Positions 55,465 to 63,979 of a stretch of 64,000 bases of DNA are shown here, in pieces. The stretch is taken from the NCBI RefSeq assembly GCF_011617705.1, contig NZ_CP050154.1, positions 2,976,001 to 3,040,000 of the forward strand. The letters run 5' to 3'. Position numbers and translations under genes: made by a program. Every line of letters starts with the position of its first letter. Position 1 is the stretch's first letter. The notes beneath the pieces are model-generated. The model made no database searches and had not been told where the DNA came from. It saw only the letters and a program-made list of their open reading frames with translations. Origin of the DNA: Brevibacterium limosum (lineage in GTDB: Bacteria > Actinomycetota > Actinomycetes > Actinomycetales > Brevibacteriaceae).

Positions 55465-56366
55465 TGGTGACCCTCCTGTGAGAAGTTGAAGACTGCGGCG
55501 TCAAACTCGTTGTACGCCGCGTAGTCGATCGTGTCATACAGGTCCGCACGGGTCTGCATGCCCTCGAGCAGGTCCACCTGAGTGCCCTTGTCCCGAATGG
55601 TCTGCAGGCCCGATTTGATCGCACCCATGGCGAGACGCAGAGTCGTGACCGGGTAGATCACAAGCTTGACTCCGACATTCGCCAACTGTTCGGTGGTGAA
55701 CAGTTCGCTCTTTCCGAATTCCGTCATGTTCGCCAGGATCGGCACATCGACGCTGGAAGCGAATCTCTCGAACTCTCCGAGATCGCGCATCGCTTCGGGG
55801 AAGATCATGTCCGCACCTGCATCGGCGTAGGCCTTCGCCCGGTCGATGGCGGCGTCGAGGCCTTCCCCGGCGCGGGAGTCGGTGCGGGCGCAGATGACGA
55901 AGTTCTCGTCCCGGCGCCCCTTGACGGCTGCCTTGATGCGCTTGGACATCTCGGCCGCGGTGACGACCTCCTTGCCGTCGAGGTGGCCGCAGCGCTTCGG
56001 ATTGACCTGGTCTTCCAGGTGCATGCCCGAGATTCCGGCGTCCTCGAACTCCTGGACGGTGCGGGCCACATTCATGGCCTCGCCCCAACCGGTGTCGGCG
56101 TCGATGAAGGTCGGCAGGTTCGTCACCCGGGCGATATTGCGTCCGTGGTCGGCCACCTCGGTCAGCGTGGTCAGCCCGATGTCGGGCAGGCCCATGGCCG
56201 CGGAGAACGCTCCGCCGGAGATGTAGACGCCCTCGAATCCGATCTGCTCGATGATCTGGGCGTTGATCGGGTTGATGGCCCCGGGGAACGCGGCGATCTC
56301 ATCGCCTGCGAGCAGCTCGCGGAACTTGGCGCGGCGCTCGGCGGGGGTTGCCTGTGCGCCGAGCAT
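55461..56366 (-). CDS. prpB: methylisocitrate lyase
   Basis: This 301-residue enzyme splits 2-methylisocitrate into pyruvate and succinate. It has the PEP-mutase/isocitrate-lyase fold: GVYISGGAFSAAMGLPDIGL, FIDADTGWGEAMNVART (Mg-binding Asp pair), MHLEDQVNPKRCGHLDGK with the catalytic cysteine in KRCGH, and VICARTDSRAGEGLD. The ATG at 56366 overlaps the prpD stop (TGATG), fixing the start although the frame continues upstream. Confidence 0.95.
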   Translation of the reverse strand: MLGAQATPAERRAKFRELLAGDEIAAFPGAINPINAQIIEQIGFEGVYISGGAFSAAMGLPDIGLTTLTEVADHGRNIARVTNLPTFIDADTGWGEAMNVARTVQEFEDAGISGMHLEDQVNPKRCGHLDGKEVVTAAEMSKRIKAAVKGRRDENFVICARTDSRAGEGLDAAIDRAKAYADAGADMIFPEAMRDLGEFERFASSVDVPILANMTEFGKSELFTTEQLANVGVKLVIYPVTTLRLAMGAIKSGLQTIRDKGTQVDLLEGMQTRADLYDTIDYAAYNEFDAAVFNFSQEGHQ

Positions 56367-57862
56367 CAGAAGATGCCCTTCGATCCGCTGTGCTCGAGCC
56401 CGTCGACTGTGAAGCTGAGTTCGCCCACGCCCTCGGCATCGAGGCTCTCGAGGTTCTCGGCCAGGTCGATGAAGCGAGCCTGCTCCGAGTCGGAGACGAT
56501 GCCCTCGGCCAGGGTCTTGAACTTCTCGATGTAGTTCGCACGGGCGAAGGGACGCGCGCCGAAGGGGTGAGCGTCGGCGACGGCGATTTCGTCGGTCAGC
56601 GTCGAGCCGTCCTCGAATTCGATCTCCACACGTCCGCCGAAGGCCTTTTCGTTCGGGTCGATCGAGTGGTAGCGACGGGTCCACTCGGGATCCTCGGTGG
56701 TCTCGATCTTGTGCCACAGCTCGACGGTGTCGGGACGGCCGGCACGCTCGGGAGCATAGGAGTGCTCGTGGTGCCAGCCCTGATCCTGCATGGCCACGGC
56801 GAAGATGTACATGATCGAGTGATCGAGGGTCTCACGGCTGGCCCCCGGATCCATCTTCTGCGGATCGTTCGCACCGGTGCCGATGACGTAGTGGGTGTGG
56901 TGCGAGGTGTGGATGACGATGCGTCTGATCTTCGACAGGTCCTCGATCTGTCCGCCGAGCTTGCGGGCGAGGTCGATGAGCGCCTGGGCCTGGTACTCGG
57001 CCGAGTGCTCCTTGGTGTAGGTGTCGAGGATCGCGCGCTTCGCTTCGCCCTTGCCCGGCAGCGGGATGGTGTAGCGGGCCTCGGGGCCGGAGAGTATCCA
57101 GGCGATGAAGCCGTCCTCACCTTCGTAGATCGGGTTCGGTGCACCCTCGCCGCGCATCGCACGGTCGACGGATTCGACGGCCATCTTGCCGGCGAAAGCC
57201 GGAGCGTGGGCCTTCCACGACGAGATCTCACCCTTGCGCGACTGACGGGTCGCGGTGGTCACGTGCAGAGCCTGCTGGACGGCCTGGAAGGTGATCTCGG
57301 TGGGCAGGTGGAGCAGCGCACCGATGCCGGCTGCGGCCGAGGGGCCGAGGTGGGCGACGTGGTCGATCTTGTGCTCGTGCAGGCACATTCCCTTGACGAG
57401 GTCGACCTGGATCTCGTAGCCGGTGGCCACACCGTTGATGAGGTCCTTTCCGCCGATGCCCTTGTGCTGTGCGACGGCGAGCACGGCCGGGATGTTGTCA
57501 CCGGGATGCGAGTATTCGGCGGCGAGGAACGTGTCGTGGAAATCGAGTTCGCGCACGGCCACACCGTTGGCCCAAGCGGCCCATTCCGGGGAGAAGCGGT
57601 CGCTCACCGGCAGGCCGAAGATGTTGGCACCGGGATTGAACGGGTGGGTCTGGGCCTGCTCACGAGCGTGGGTCGGAGCGGACCGGCGCACGGATGCCGC
57701 AGCGACGGCAGCGTTGTCGATGACGCGGTTGATGACCATCTCAGTGACCTCCGCGTCCACGGAGGTCGGGTCGGATGCGACCTCGGCGATCTTCCATGCG
57801 AGCTGATCCTCACGAGCCAGGTTCTCTGAGCTCTTGTAGGTACGGACTTCATGATTGATCAT
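56366..57862 (-). CDS. prpD: 2-methylcitrate dehydratase (PrpD)
   Basis: This MmgE/PrpD-family enzyme (498 aa) dehydrates 2-methylcitrate to cis-2-methylaconitate. Family blocks include [36 protein letters not shown], the GYEIQVDL region, and [16 protein letters not shown]. With prpB and prpC it forms the methylcitrate cycle for propionate from odd-chain or branched compounds. It is first in the operon; AAGGGG precedes the ATG by five bases. No hydratase AcnD or isomerase PrpF is present, as expected for the PrpD-type pathway. Confidence 0.95.
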   Translation of the reverse strand: MINHEVRTYKSSENLAREDQLAWKIAEVASDPTSVDAEVTEMVINRVIDNAAVAAASVRRSAPTHAREQAQTHPFNPGANIFGLPVSDRFSPEWAAWANGVAVRELDFHDTFLAAEYSHPGDNIPAVLAVAQHKGIGGKDLINGVATGYEIQVDLVKGMCLHEHKIDHVAHLGPSAAAGIGALLHLPTEITFQAVQQALHVTTATRQSRKGEISSWKAHAPAFAGKMAVESVDRAMRGEGAPNPIYEGEDGFIAWILSGPEARYTIPLPGKGEAKRAILDTYTKEHSAEYQAQALIDLARKLGGQIEDLSKIRRIVIHTSHHTHYVIGTGANDPQKMDPGASRETLDHSIMYIFAVAMQDQGWHHEHSYAPERAGRPDTVELWHKIETTEDPEWTRRYHSIDPNEKAFGGRVEIEFEDGSTLTDEIAVADAHPFGARPFARANYIEKFKTLAEGIVSDSEQARFIDLAENLESLDAEGVGELSFTVDGLEHSGSKGIF

Positions 57863-57882
57863 GGATACCCCTTCATAGTCCT

Positions 57883-57898
57883 TGACCGGAAATGGTCA
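57883..57898. promoter_or_regulatory. TGACC-N6-GGTCA inverted repeat
   Basis: A 16-base inverted repeat sits 21 bases upstream of the prpD start. Its position close to the ATG suits a repressor operator for the prp operon; no regulator gene is adjacent. Confidence 0.4.
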
Positions 57899-57957
57899 CA
57901 TAGTGCTGACACAACTGTAGGCCACGTCACTTGGCAGATCTCTGCCGGTCGGAAATT

Positions 57958-57975
57958 TATCTCGACATCAAGATA
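57958..57975. promoter_or_regulatory. MarR-type operator candidate
   Basis: TATCTCGACATCAAGATA is an 18-base imperfect palindrome (TATCTnGA..TCnAGATA) of the kind bound by MarR-family regulators. It is in the 194-base gap between the divergent prpD and DUF4916 genes and could control either. Confidence 0.45.
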
Positions 57976-58056
57976 CTTTACCCGATACGTGTCCTGGTTC
58001 ACCAACAGGGGCTCCGGACTCTTCTGCCGCGAGAGAGGTTATGGGAATATTGGGTC

Positions 58057-58596
58057 ATGACCCGAACTGCACTGGACTTCGATGAGAACTGGTTCGACGA
58101 CGCAGAGTACGCACGCCTGCGCAGACGCATGCCGATCCCCTATGTCAACGCCATCCCCGTGCGGGTGGGCGAGAGCGGCAATGTCGAGCGCATCGGCCTG
58201 CTGCTGCGCAGCCTCGAGGACGGCACCCTCGGACGAGAGCTCGTGGGTGGGCGGATCCGCTTCCACGAGACCATCCGCACCTCGCTGATGCGTCACGCCG
58301 AGAACGACCTCGGCCCGATGGCACTGCCGGTCATTCCGCCTGCGATCAGCCCGTTCCACATCGCCGAATACTTCCCCACCGAAGGTTCGGCCCTGCTCCA
58401 TGATCCGCGCCAGCATGCGATCGCCATGTGCTTCGTCCTCGAGGTCCGCGGCGAATGCACTCCGCGTGCCGATGCGCTCAGCCTCGATTGGCTGACTCCC
58501 GAGGAGACTCTGCGTCCCGACATCGTCGGCGAGCTCTGCTACGGTCAGGACCATATCCTGCGCATCGCCCTGGCTCACCTGGGCTTCCGCGTCTGA
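58057..58596 (+). CDS. DUF4916 / Nudix-like family protein
   Basis: This 179-residue protein matches the actinobacterial DUF4916 family, often labelled Nudix hydrolase family protein: NWFDDAEYARLRRRMPIPYVNAIPVR at the N-terminus (key part DDAEYARLRRRMPIPYV), LGRELVGGRIRFHETIR, and SLDWLTPEE near the C-terminus. The classical Nudix box GX5EX7REUXEEXGU is not present, so hydrolase activity is doubtful. The ribosome-binding site is weak. Divergent from prpD. Confidence 0.75.
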   Translation: MTRTALDFDENWFDDAEYARLRRRMPIPYVNAIPVRVGESGNVERIGLLLRSLEDGTLGRELVGGRIRFHETIRTSLMRHAENDLGPMALPVIPPAISPFHIAEYFPTEGSALLHDPRQHAIAMCFVLEVRGECTPRADALSLDWLTPEETLRPDIVGELCYGQDHILRIALAHLGFRV

Positions 58597-58643
58597 GGTC
58601 CGGGCCCTTGCCGGTGAGACGAAGATTCTCGCCGCACACGTTT

Positions 58644-58660
58644 TTCTACATAGCGTAGAA
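58644..58660. promoter_or_regulatory. TTCTAC-N5-GTAGAA inverted repeat
   Basis: A perfect 6-5-6 inverted repeat (TTCTACATAGCGTAGAA) lies about 95 bases upstream of the universal stress gene, next to a TAGACT -10-like hexamer at 58670. It is a plausible operator; the regulator is unknown. Confidence 0.45.
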
Positions 58661-58754
58661 CTCTGTTGGTAGACTGAAAGCGACGCAGACGATACCGCCA
58701 GTCGGGGCCGTCGTCGGCGTCTGGGTTGGACAGGCCCCGATCGAGAGGTGCGAG

Positions 58755-59666
58755 ATGTCTGCTCAATCCAGTTCGTCCGAATCCGGCCTGAACCTCGAAC
58801 TCGGCGTCCTCGTCGGCTTCGACGGCTCCGAACTCGCCGCCCGGGCTGTCCGTTACGGCGCCGTCGAGGCCGAACGCCGCAGAACCGTTCTCACCGTCGT
58901 CACCGCCTATGAGCTGCCGACGATGATCTATCCGAATATGGCCTCCATCCCCAGCGAACCCGAGGATGACAAGGCGAAGAGGGAAGCAGAGAAGACACTC
59001 GCCGAGGCGGTCGAACTCCTGGGCGACTACTCCGGTGAGACGTCCTTCCGCACAGCACCCGGCAATTCCGCCGGTGCGCTCGTCACGCTCAGCGCCGACG
59101 CCGAGGTCGTCATCGTCGGTGCCCGCGGGCGCGGCGGCTTCATGGGCCGCGTCCTCGGATCCGTATCCACGGCTCTGCCGGCCCATGCGAACTGCCCGAC
59201 GATCGTCGTCCCCGAACGGTCGACCTCGGAATCCGCAGACAAGGCTCCGGTGGTCGTCGCCGTCGACGGTTCGGACACCGGTCGGGTCGCCATGTTCACG
59301 GCTGCCGCCGAGGCCGCTGTGCGCGGGGCGGAACTCGAACTCGTCGCAGTGCTGCCGGCCGGCGAGGAATGGCTCTACTGGTACCCCGACCTGGAACTCA
59401 GCTCCGAGGTCACCACACGTCGGCAGAAGCAGCTGACCGAAGGGCTGGAGAAGGAGGCCGGAACGCTGTCCGAGCAGTTCCCGGATCTGACGGTGACCAC
59501 CTCGGTGCCGGTCGGCGACCCCACCGAGACGCTGGTCGAGATCACCTCACGCGCACAGCTGACTGTGATGGGCACTCGCGGGCGCGGACGGATCCGCAGC
59601 GCTCTGCTGGGATCCGTCTCACGCGGCGTCCTCAACCACGCCGAGGGCCCGGTCATGGTGGTCTGA
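58755..59666 (+). CDS. universal stress protein, tandem UspA domains
   Basis: This 303-residue protein has two UspA domains (about 15-150 and 160-303). Both keep the ATP-binding GxxGxGG-like loop: VGARGRGGFMGRVLGSVS in the first and MGTRGRGRIRSALLGSVS in the second, so both may bind ATP. The first domain starts LGVLVGFDGSELAARAV and the second VVAVDGSDTGRVAMFTA. Tandem Usp proteins are common in actinobacteria and linked to dormancy or hypoxia; the role here is not known. Confidence 0.92.
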   Translation: MSAQSSSSESGLNLELGVLVGFDGSELAARAVRYGAVEAERRRTVLTVVTAYELPTMIYPNMASIPSEPEDDKAKREAEKTLAEAVELLGDYSGETSFRTAPGNSAGALVTLSADAEVVIVGARGRGGFMGRVLGSVSTALPAHANCPTIVVPERSTSESADKAPVVVAVDGSDTGRVAMFTAAAEAAVRGAELELVAVLPAGEEWLYWYPDLELSSEVTTRRQKQLTEGLEKEAGTLSEQFPDLTVTTSVPVGDPTETLVEITSRAQLTVMGTRGRGRIRSALLGSVSRGVLNHAEGPVMVV

Positions 59667-59764
59667 TCAGCAGCGTCCGGTCGTTCGAGACCCGTCGACG
59701 AGCAGGGGCACGGGAAGTGAACCGGTCGCGGCCGCCGCCGCGCTCCTCTGTTGTACAGTGGTGG

Positions 59765-59862
59765 CTACGACAGGGGAGCGCCGTCAGGGGCGCTGAGAGT
59801 GCAGAAGAAGCTGCAGACCCTCGAACCTGATGCGGTTAGCACCGCCGAAGGAAGTCGAGACT
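59765..59862 (+). promoter_or_regulatory. TPP riboswitch (THI element)
   Basis: The thi-box sequence is clear: ACAGGGGAGC, then GCGCTGAGAGTGC, GCAGACCCTCGAACCTGA and GCGGTTAGCACCGCCGAAGG. These form the two sensor arms binding the pyrimidine and pyrophosphate of thiamine diphosphate. It lies 30 bases before ykoE and should switch the transporter off when TPP is abundant. Confidence 0.95.
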
Positions 59863-59892
59863 CTTCACCCCTCCTTGATCAGAGGAGGCGAA

Positions 59893-60519
59893 ATGCCGAA
59901 TACCACCACACCGAAAACCGTCCCCACCGCTCGCGCCTTCACCGCGGCGCCGAAATCCAAGCAGTGGCGGGTGGTCGACTATGTCACCACCGCTGTGCTC
60001 GGCATCGCCGTCGGGCTCGTGTTCTGGGTGTTGGCCCTGAGCTGGAAGGTCTTCGAGCTCGCGTTCCAGGCTTTCCCACCCTCGATCGGCCTCATCGCCG
60101 GCCTCTGGGTGCTGGCCGGTCCGCTGGCCGGTGCGATCATCCGCAAACCCGGTGCCGCACTCCTGTGCGAACTCATCGCCGCCATCGTCGAGGCCGTCCT
60201 CGGTTCGCACTTCGGAGCGACCGTGCTGCTCTCGGGACTGCTGCAGGGCCTCGGCGCCGAACTCGTCTTCGCCGCCTTCGGCTACAGACGCTTCACCCTG
60301 TGGGTGACTGCGACGTCGGGAATGGTCGCGGCCGCGTTCATGGCCGTGAGCGAGAACATCATGTACAACGCCGAATGGCTGTTCGGCTTCCAGGCGATCT
60401 ACGCCGTGTGCGCGATCGTCTCCGGTCTCGTCATCTCCGGAATCGGCGCATGGTTCGCCTACCGGGCGATCGCGGCCACCGGGGCGCTGAGCTCCTTCGC
60501 CTCCGGACGTCTGCGCTGA
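59893..60519 (+). CDS. ykoE: ECF transporter substrate-binding subunit YkoE
   Basis: This 208-residue membrane protein has about six segments. WRVVDYVTTAVLGIAVGLVFW after a polar N-terminus, and GFQAIYAVCAIVSGLVISGIG near the end, match YkoE, the S component for thiamine or its pyrimidine precursor HMP. The ATG behind AGAGGAGG at 59893 is the start, although the frame is open into the riboswitch. Its stop overlaps ykoD (TGATG). Confidence 0.92.
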   Translation: MPNTTTPKTVPTARAFTAAPKSKQWRVVDYVTTAVLGIAVGLVFWVLALSWKVFELAFQAFPPSIGLIAGLWVLAGPLAGAIIRKPGAALLCELIAAIVEAVLGSHFGATVLLSGLLQGLGAELVFAAFGYRRFTLWVTATSGMVAAAFMAVSENIMYNAEWLFGFQAIYAVCAIVSGLVISGIGAWFAYRAIAATGALSSFASGRLR

Positions 60520-62111
60520 TGGCGCTGCCGATCACCGCCGCAGGCTTCTCATGGACGCACACCGACCGTGACGAGCCGGCGATCGGACCGCTCGATCTTC
60601 AGATCGCCGCCGGTGAGAAGGTGCTGCTGCTCGGTGCCTCCGGGGTCGGGAAATCGACGTTCCTCCATGCTGTCGCCGGTGTCCTGCCCGAGGAGTCCGG
60701 TGAGGCCACGGGTGAGCTCCTCGTCGGCGGCGAGGCACCGGATCCTCGCCGAGGCAGCACCGGGCTGGTCCTCCAAGATCCCGATTCGCAGGTGATCTTC
60801 TCCCGCATCGGCGACGATGTGGCGTTCGGAATGGAGAACCTCGGGCTCCCGGCGACGGTCATCGAGGCCCGGGTCCCCAGATCTCTGCGTGCCTTGGGAC
60901 TCGATCTGCCCCTGGAGCATCCGAGTGCTGCGCTGTCCGGTGGGCAGAAGCAGCGGCTGGCACTGGCCGGCATCCATGCGATGGCCCCGGACGTCATCGT
61001 CCTCGACGAACCCACCGCCAATATCGATCCCGCCTCGGCGGCCGAGGTCCGCGATGCCGTGCTCACCGTGCAAGCCGAGTCCGCGGCGACCATGCTCGTC
61101 GTCGAACACCGGGTGGAGCTGTGGATCGACCACGTCGACCGGGTCATCGTGCTCGGCCGCGAAGACATCGTCGCCCAAGGCCCTCCGGAGCAGATCTTCA
61201 CCGATCCGGAGCTCGCCGACACCCTCATCGGCTGCGGCATCTGGATGCCGCAGGACTCCCCCGCCCCTCGCCGAGGCGGCCGTTCGGTGTCCCCGTCCCC
61301 GCGATCGGCGACACCTCGGGCGGGGCCCCCGTCAGGCAGTGACGGCGAACCCGAGAGGATCTCCGGCCGCCTCGGCGAGGTTCTGCTGCGCGCCGATCAG
61401 CTCAGTGTTGCTCGTCCGCGCATGCGCACCCCGGCGGCGGCCGATCTGGATCTGAGTCTGCGGTCCGGTCAGGCGCTCGGGATCGTCGGAGCCAACGGGG
61501 CCGGCAAGTCGACCACGGCCTTGACCTTGGCGGGGCTGCTGCCCGAATTCTCCGGGCAGGTCCTCGCCGAGGCGGCGCTGCGGGAAGGTGCCAAGCGGGC
61601 TCGCCCGTTCGCCTGGCCGTCGAAGCTGTTGGCGGCGCGCATCGGCATGGTCTTCCAGGAACCGGCTCACCAGTTCCTCACCTCGAGTGTGGCTGCCGAA
61701 CTCGAGCTGGGCCCGCGGCTGGCCGGGTGGTCTGCCGCCGAGTCGCAGGCGAGGGTGGCCGATCTGCTTGAGGGTCTCGGTCTCACCGAGCTGGCACGCG
61801 CGCATCCGCAGAGTCTGTCCGGTGGTGAGAAGCGTCGCCTGTCGGTGGCGGCGATGCTGGCTCCCCGGCCACGGGTGCTCGTCGTCGATGAGCCGACCTT
61901 CGGTCAGGATGCCCTGACCTGGGTGGGGCTGGTGGAGATGTTCCTCGATGCCTTGGACCACGGATCCGCAGTGGTCGCGGTCAGCCATGATCATGCGTTC
62001 CTTGAGGCCATCGGCGCCGATCTCCTCGAACTCGGTGACCGCAGCAGTGCAGAACGAGGCGCCGTCTGCGAGCCGGATTCGCGTCTCAGGGCGGGTGTTC
62101 GCGGTGAGTGA
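60519..62111 (+). CDS. ykoD: ECF transporter ATP-binding protein YkoD, two ATPase domains
   Basis: This 530-residue protein has two ABC ATPase domains joined by a Pro/Ser/Arg-rich linker (about residues 245-280). First: Walker A LLGASGVGKST, Q-loop LVLQDPDSQ, signature ALSGGQKQRLALAG, Walker B VIVLDEPTANID. Second: Walker A IVGANGAGKST, Q-loop MVFQEPAHQ, signature SLSGGEKRRLSVAA, Walker B VLVVDEPTFGQD. Both domains look functional. It overlaps ykoE and ykoC. Confidence 0.94.
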   Translation: MALPITAAGFSWTHTDRDEPAIGPLDLQIAAGEKVLLLGASGVGKSTFLHAVAGVLPEESGEATGELLVGGEAPDPRRGSTGLVLQDPDSQVIFSRIGDDVAFGMENLGLPATVIEARVPRSLRALGLDLPLEHPSAALSGGQKQRLALAGIHAMAPDVIVLDEPTANIDPASAAEVRDAVLTVQAESAATMLVVEHRVELWIDHVDRVIVLGREDIVAQGPPEQIFTDPELADTLIGCGIWMPQDSPAPRRGGRSVSPSPRSATPRAGPPSGSDGEPERISGRLGEVLLRADQLSVARPRMRTPAAADLDLSLRSGQALGIVGANGAGKSTTALTLAGLLPEFSGQVLAEAALREGAKRARPFAWPSKLLAARIGMVFQEPAHQFLTSSVAAELELGPRLAGWSAAESQARVADLLEGLGLTELARAHPQSLSGGEKRRLSVAAMLAPRPRVLVVDEPTFGQDALTWVGLVEMFLDALDHGSAVVAVSHDHAFLEAIGADLLELGDRSSAERGAVCEPDSRLRAGVRGE

Positions 62112-62949
62112 GAGTCGCGATCAGCACGTTCGCCCCTCCCCCGAGGTTGCCTTTGAGGATCCGGGCCGGCTCATCCCCACGGTGCGCTCCACCGCTTTGG
62201 CTCGGTGCAATCCGCTGACGAAGACCGGTGTCGCGCTCATCCTCATGGTGGCAGCGCTGCTGAGCATCGATCTGGTCTCTGCCGGGGTGGTGCTGCTCGC
62301 AACAGTGCTGGCGCTGCCGGCGACGGGGCTCGATCTGGTCGCCGCGGCCAAGCGGCTGTGGTTCCTCCCGGCGGGTGCTCTGCTCGCCGCCTGGGGCACG
62401 GCTCTGTTGGCGGAGAAGACCGGAGACGTGGTCGTCGACTTCGGACCCGTTCTGTTCACCACGGGTTCGTTGGCCGCGGCCGCGGCGATCTTCGTCCGTG
62501 CACTGGCCCTGGCGATTCCGCTCATCGTGCTCGCGTCGACGATCGATCCGCGCGATCTGTCCGATGCGCTCATTCAGCATCTGCGTCTGCCCGAGGTCGT
62601 CGTGGTCTCCGTCCTGGCGGCGTCCCGTCTGCTCGGACTGCTCGTCAGTGAGTGGCAGGTGCTGGCGATGGCCAGGCGGGCCCGAGGCGTCGCCCGCGGT
62701 TCGCTGCTGCGGCGCACGAGCAGCCTCTTCAGCGGGGTGTTCGTTCTGCTCGTCGTCTCGATTCGCCGGGCAACGACCTTGGCGATGGCGATGGAGGGCC
62801 GGGCATTCGGCCGACCGGGGCGCACCTGGCGCAGACAGTCCACCTTCGCGGCTCGAGACTACGCGGCGCTGCTCATCAGCCTGGCTGTCTGTGGGATCGC
62901 GGTCGGTGCTGCTCACCTGCTCGGAGTATGGAACCCGATCATCGGCTGA
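62104..62949 (+). CDS. ykoC: ECF transporter transmembrane subunit YkoC
   Basis: This 281-residue membrane protein is the T component (CbiQ/YkoC family). It has about five segments and the two coupling-helix motifs: LARCNPLTKTGVAL at the N-terminus, and SEWQVLAMARRARGVARGSL and AMAMEGRAFGRPGRT, where ArgGly pairs contact the ATPases. The GTG at 62104 overlaps ykoD by eight bases; a GTG at 62095 is an alternative. It closes the TPP-regulated operon. Confidence 0.9.
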   Translation: MSESRDQHVRPSPEVAFEDPGRLIPTVRSTALARCNPLTKTGVALILMVAALLSIDLVSAGVVLLATVLALPATGLDLVAAAKRLWFLPAGALLAAWGTALLAEKTGDVVVDFGPVLFTTGSLAAAAAIFVRALALAIPLIVLASTIDPRDLSDALIQHLRLPEVVVVSVLAASRLLGLLVSEWQVLAMARRARGVARGSLLRRTSSLFSGVFVLLVVSIRRATTLAMAMEGRAFGRPGRTWRRQSTFAARDYAALLISLAVCGIAVGAAHLLGVWNPIIG

Positions 62950-62989
62950 GACGAAGGCGCATCGTCGGAGCGGCTGCGCTTCCGAACAG

Positions 62990-63532
62990 TCAGAGCTGTT
63001 TGAGGAAGTCCTTGCCGAAGCCCCGCCATTCCTCAAGGGCTTCGGGACTGGGCAGCTTTGACACGGTGAGGACGAAGAGGGTCTTGCCCTCGGATTTCGT
63101 CTCGGCGGCGGCTTCGACCTTGATGCCGCCGTCGAGGTCGGCCCGCCAGAAGGAGCGCTTCGCCGTCTCCGAGGTGCGGGGTTCACCGTCGAGGGCCACC
63201 TCGTTGAGGGTGGACTCGATCAGGGAGGCGAACTTAACGATGAGTTCGGAACGGTCGCCGGGGATCGTGCGGGACACGGCGACGTCGAAGGTGCCATCGG
63301 CACGCTGACCGGGCACGCGACGACCGATCTCCTGCTCATAGGCCACGACTGCGCCCTGGACCCACCAGCCGTGGCTGTCGACTCTGCCCTCGAACTGGGG
63401 GTAGAGAGCGTCGGCGAGCTCTTTGTGGCTCGCCGACGCGCCCCCGGCCGCTTCGAGGCGAGCGCAGGTGTCTTCCCACTTCTCGCCGAGGGCCTTTTCG
63501 ATTGCCGGAATGTTCATCCCCTTGGTCGCCAT
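62990..63532 (-). CDS. hypothetical protein, SRPBCC-like
   Basis: This 180-residue protein has an N-terminal helical part (MNIPAIEKALGEKW) and a region with HGWWVQGAVVAYEQEIGRRVPG and DGTFDVAVSRTIPG, then an alternating beta pattern ending in a long helix, reminiscent of the SRPBCC/START-like fold (AHSA1-type). The first block resembles DUF4287-type proteins. I cannot name a function. Start 63532 has no good ribosome-binding site; 63517 is an alternative. Confidence 0.65.
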   Translation of the reverse strand: MATKGMNIPAIEKALGEKWEDTCARLEAAGGASASHKELADALYPQFEGRVDSHGWWVQGAVVAYEQEIGRRVPGQRADGTFDVAVSRTIPGDRSELIVKFASLIESTLNEVALDGEPRTSETAKRSFWRADLDGGIKVEAAAETKSEGKTLFVLTVSKLPSPEALEEWRGFGKDFLKQL

Positions 63533-63582
63533 GGCAGGAGTCTAGTCGCTCACTCGACCGGGGATGAAGGTGCGGCGGGCGA

Positions 63583-63903
63583 TCAGTCGATCTTGAGTTC
63601 GCCCATCTCGTCCCAGCCTTCGCCGTCGATCTTGCGGGAGATGATCTTCGGGGTCGAGACCAGATGCGGGCGCATCGCTTCGAGACCGGCGGCGAAATGA
63701 TCGCTGGTCACGTGCGGTTCGGCTCCTTCGTCGGTGAACGCTTCGACGAGGACGAACTCGTTCGGGTTCTCCAGGCTCTTCGACCATTCGAAGAAGAGAT
63801 TGCCGGGTTCGGCGCGGGTCGCCTCGGTGAAGGCCCGAACGGCCTCGGGGAACTTCTCGACGCTTTCGGGTTTCACGTCATACTTCACGACGATGAAGAT
63901 CAT
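63583..63903 (-). CDS. antibiotic biosynthesis monooxygenase (ABM) domain protein
   Basis: This 106-residue protein is a ferredoxin-like ABM-domain protein of the putative quinol monooxygenase (YgiN-like) type: FIVVKYDVKPESVEKFPEAV, FFEWSKSLENPNEFVLVEAF and HFAAGLEAMRPHL. Such small dimers act on quinols or only bind small molecules. AAGGAGAG lies upstream of the ATG. It precedes the hypothetical gene at 62990 on the same strand by 50 bases. Confidence 0.85.
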   Translation of the reverse strand: MIFIVVKYDVKPESVEKFPEAVRAFTEATRAEPGNLFFEWSKSLENPNEFVLVEAFTDEGAEPHVTSDHFAAGLEAMRPHLVSTPKIISRKIDGEGWDEMGELKID

Positions 63904-63979
63904 GGTGGTCTCTCCTTCAGCTGATCAGTTATGCGGGTCGTTCCCAGCTTAGTTCGGACGCACCTGCGAATCGACCGGA

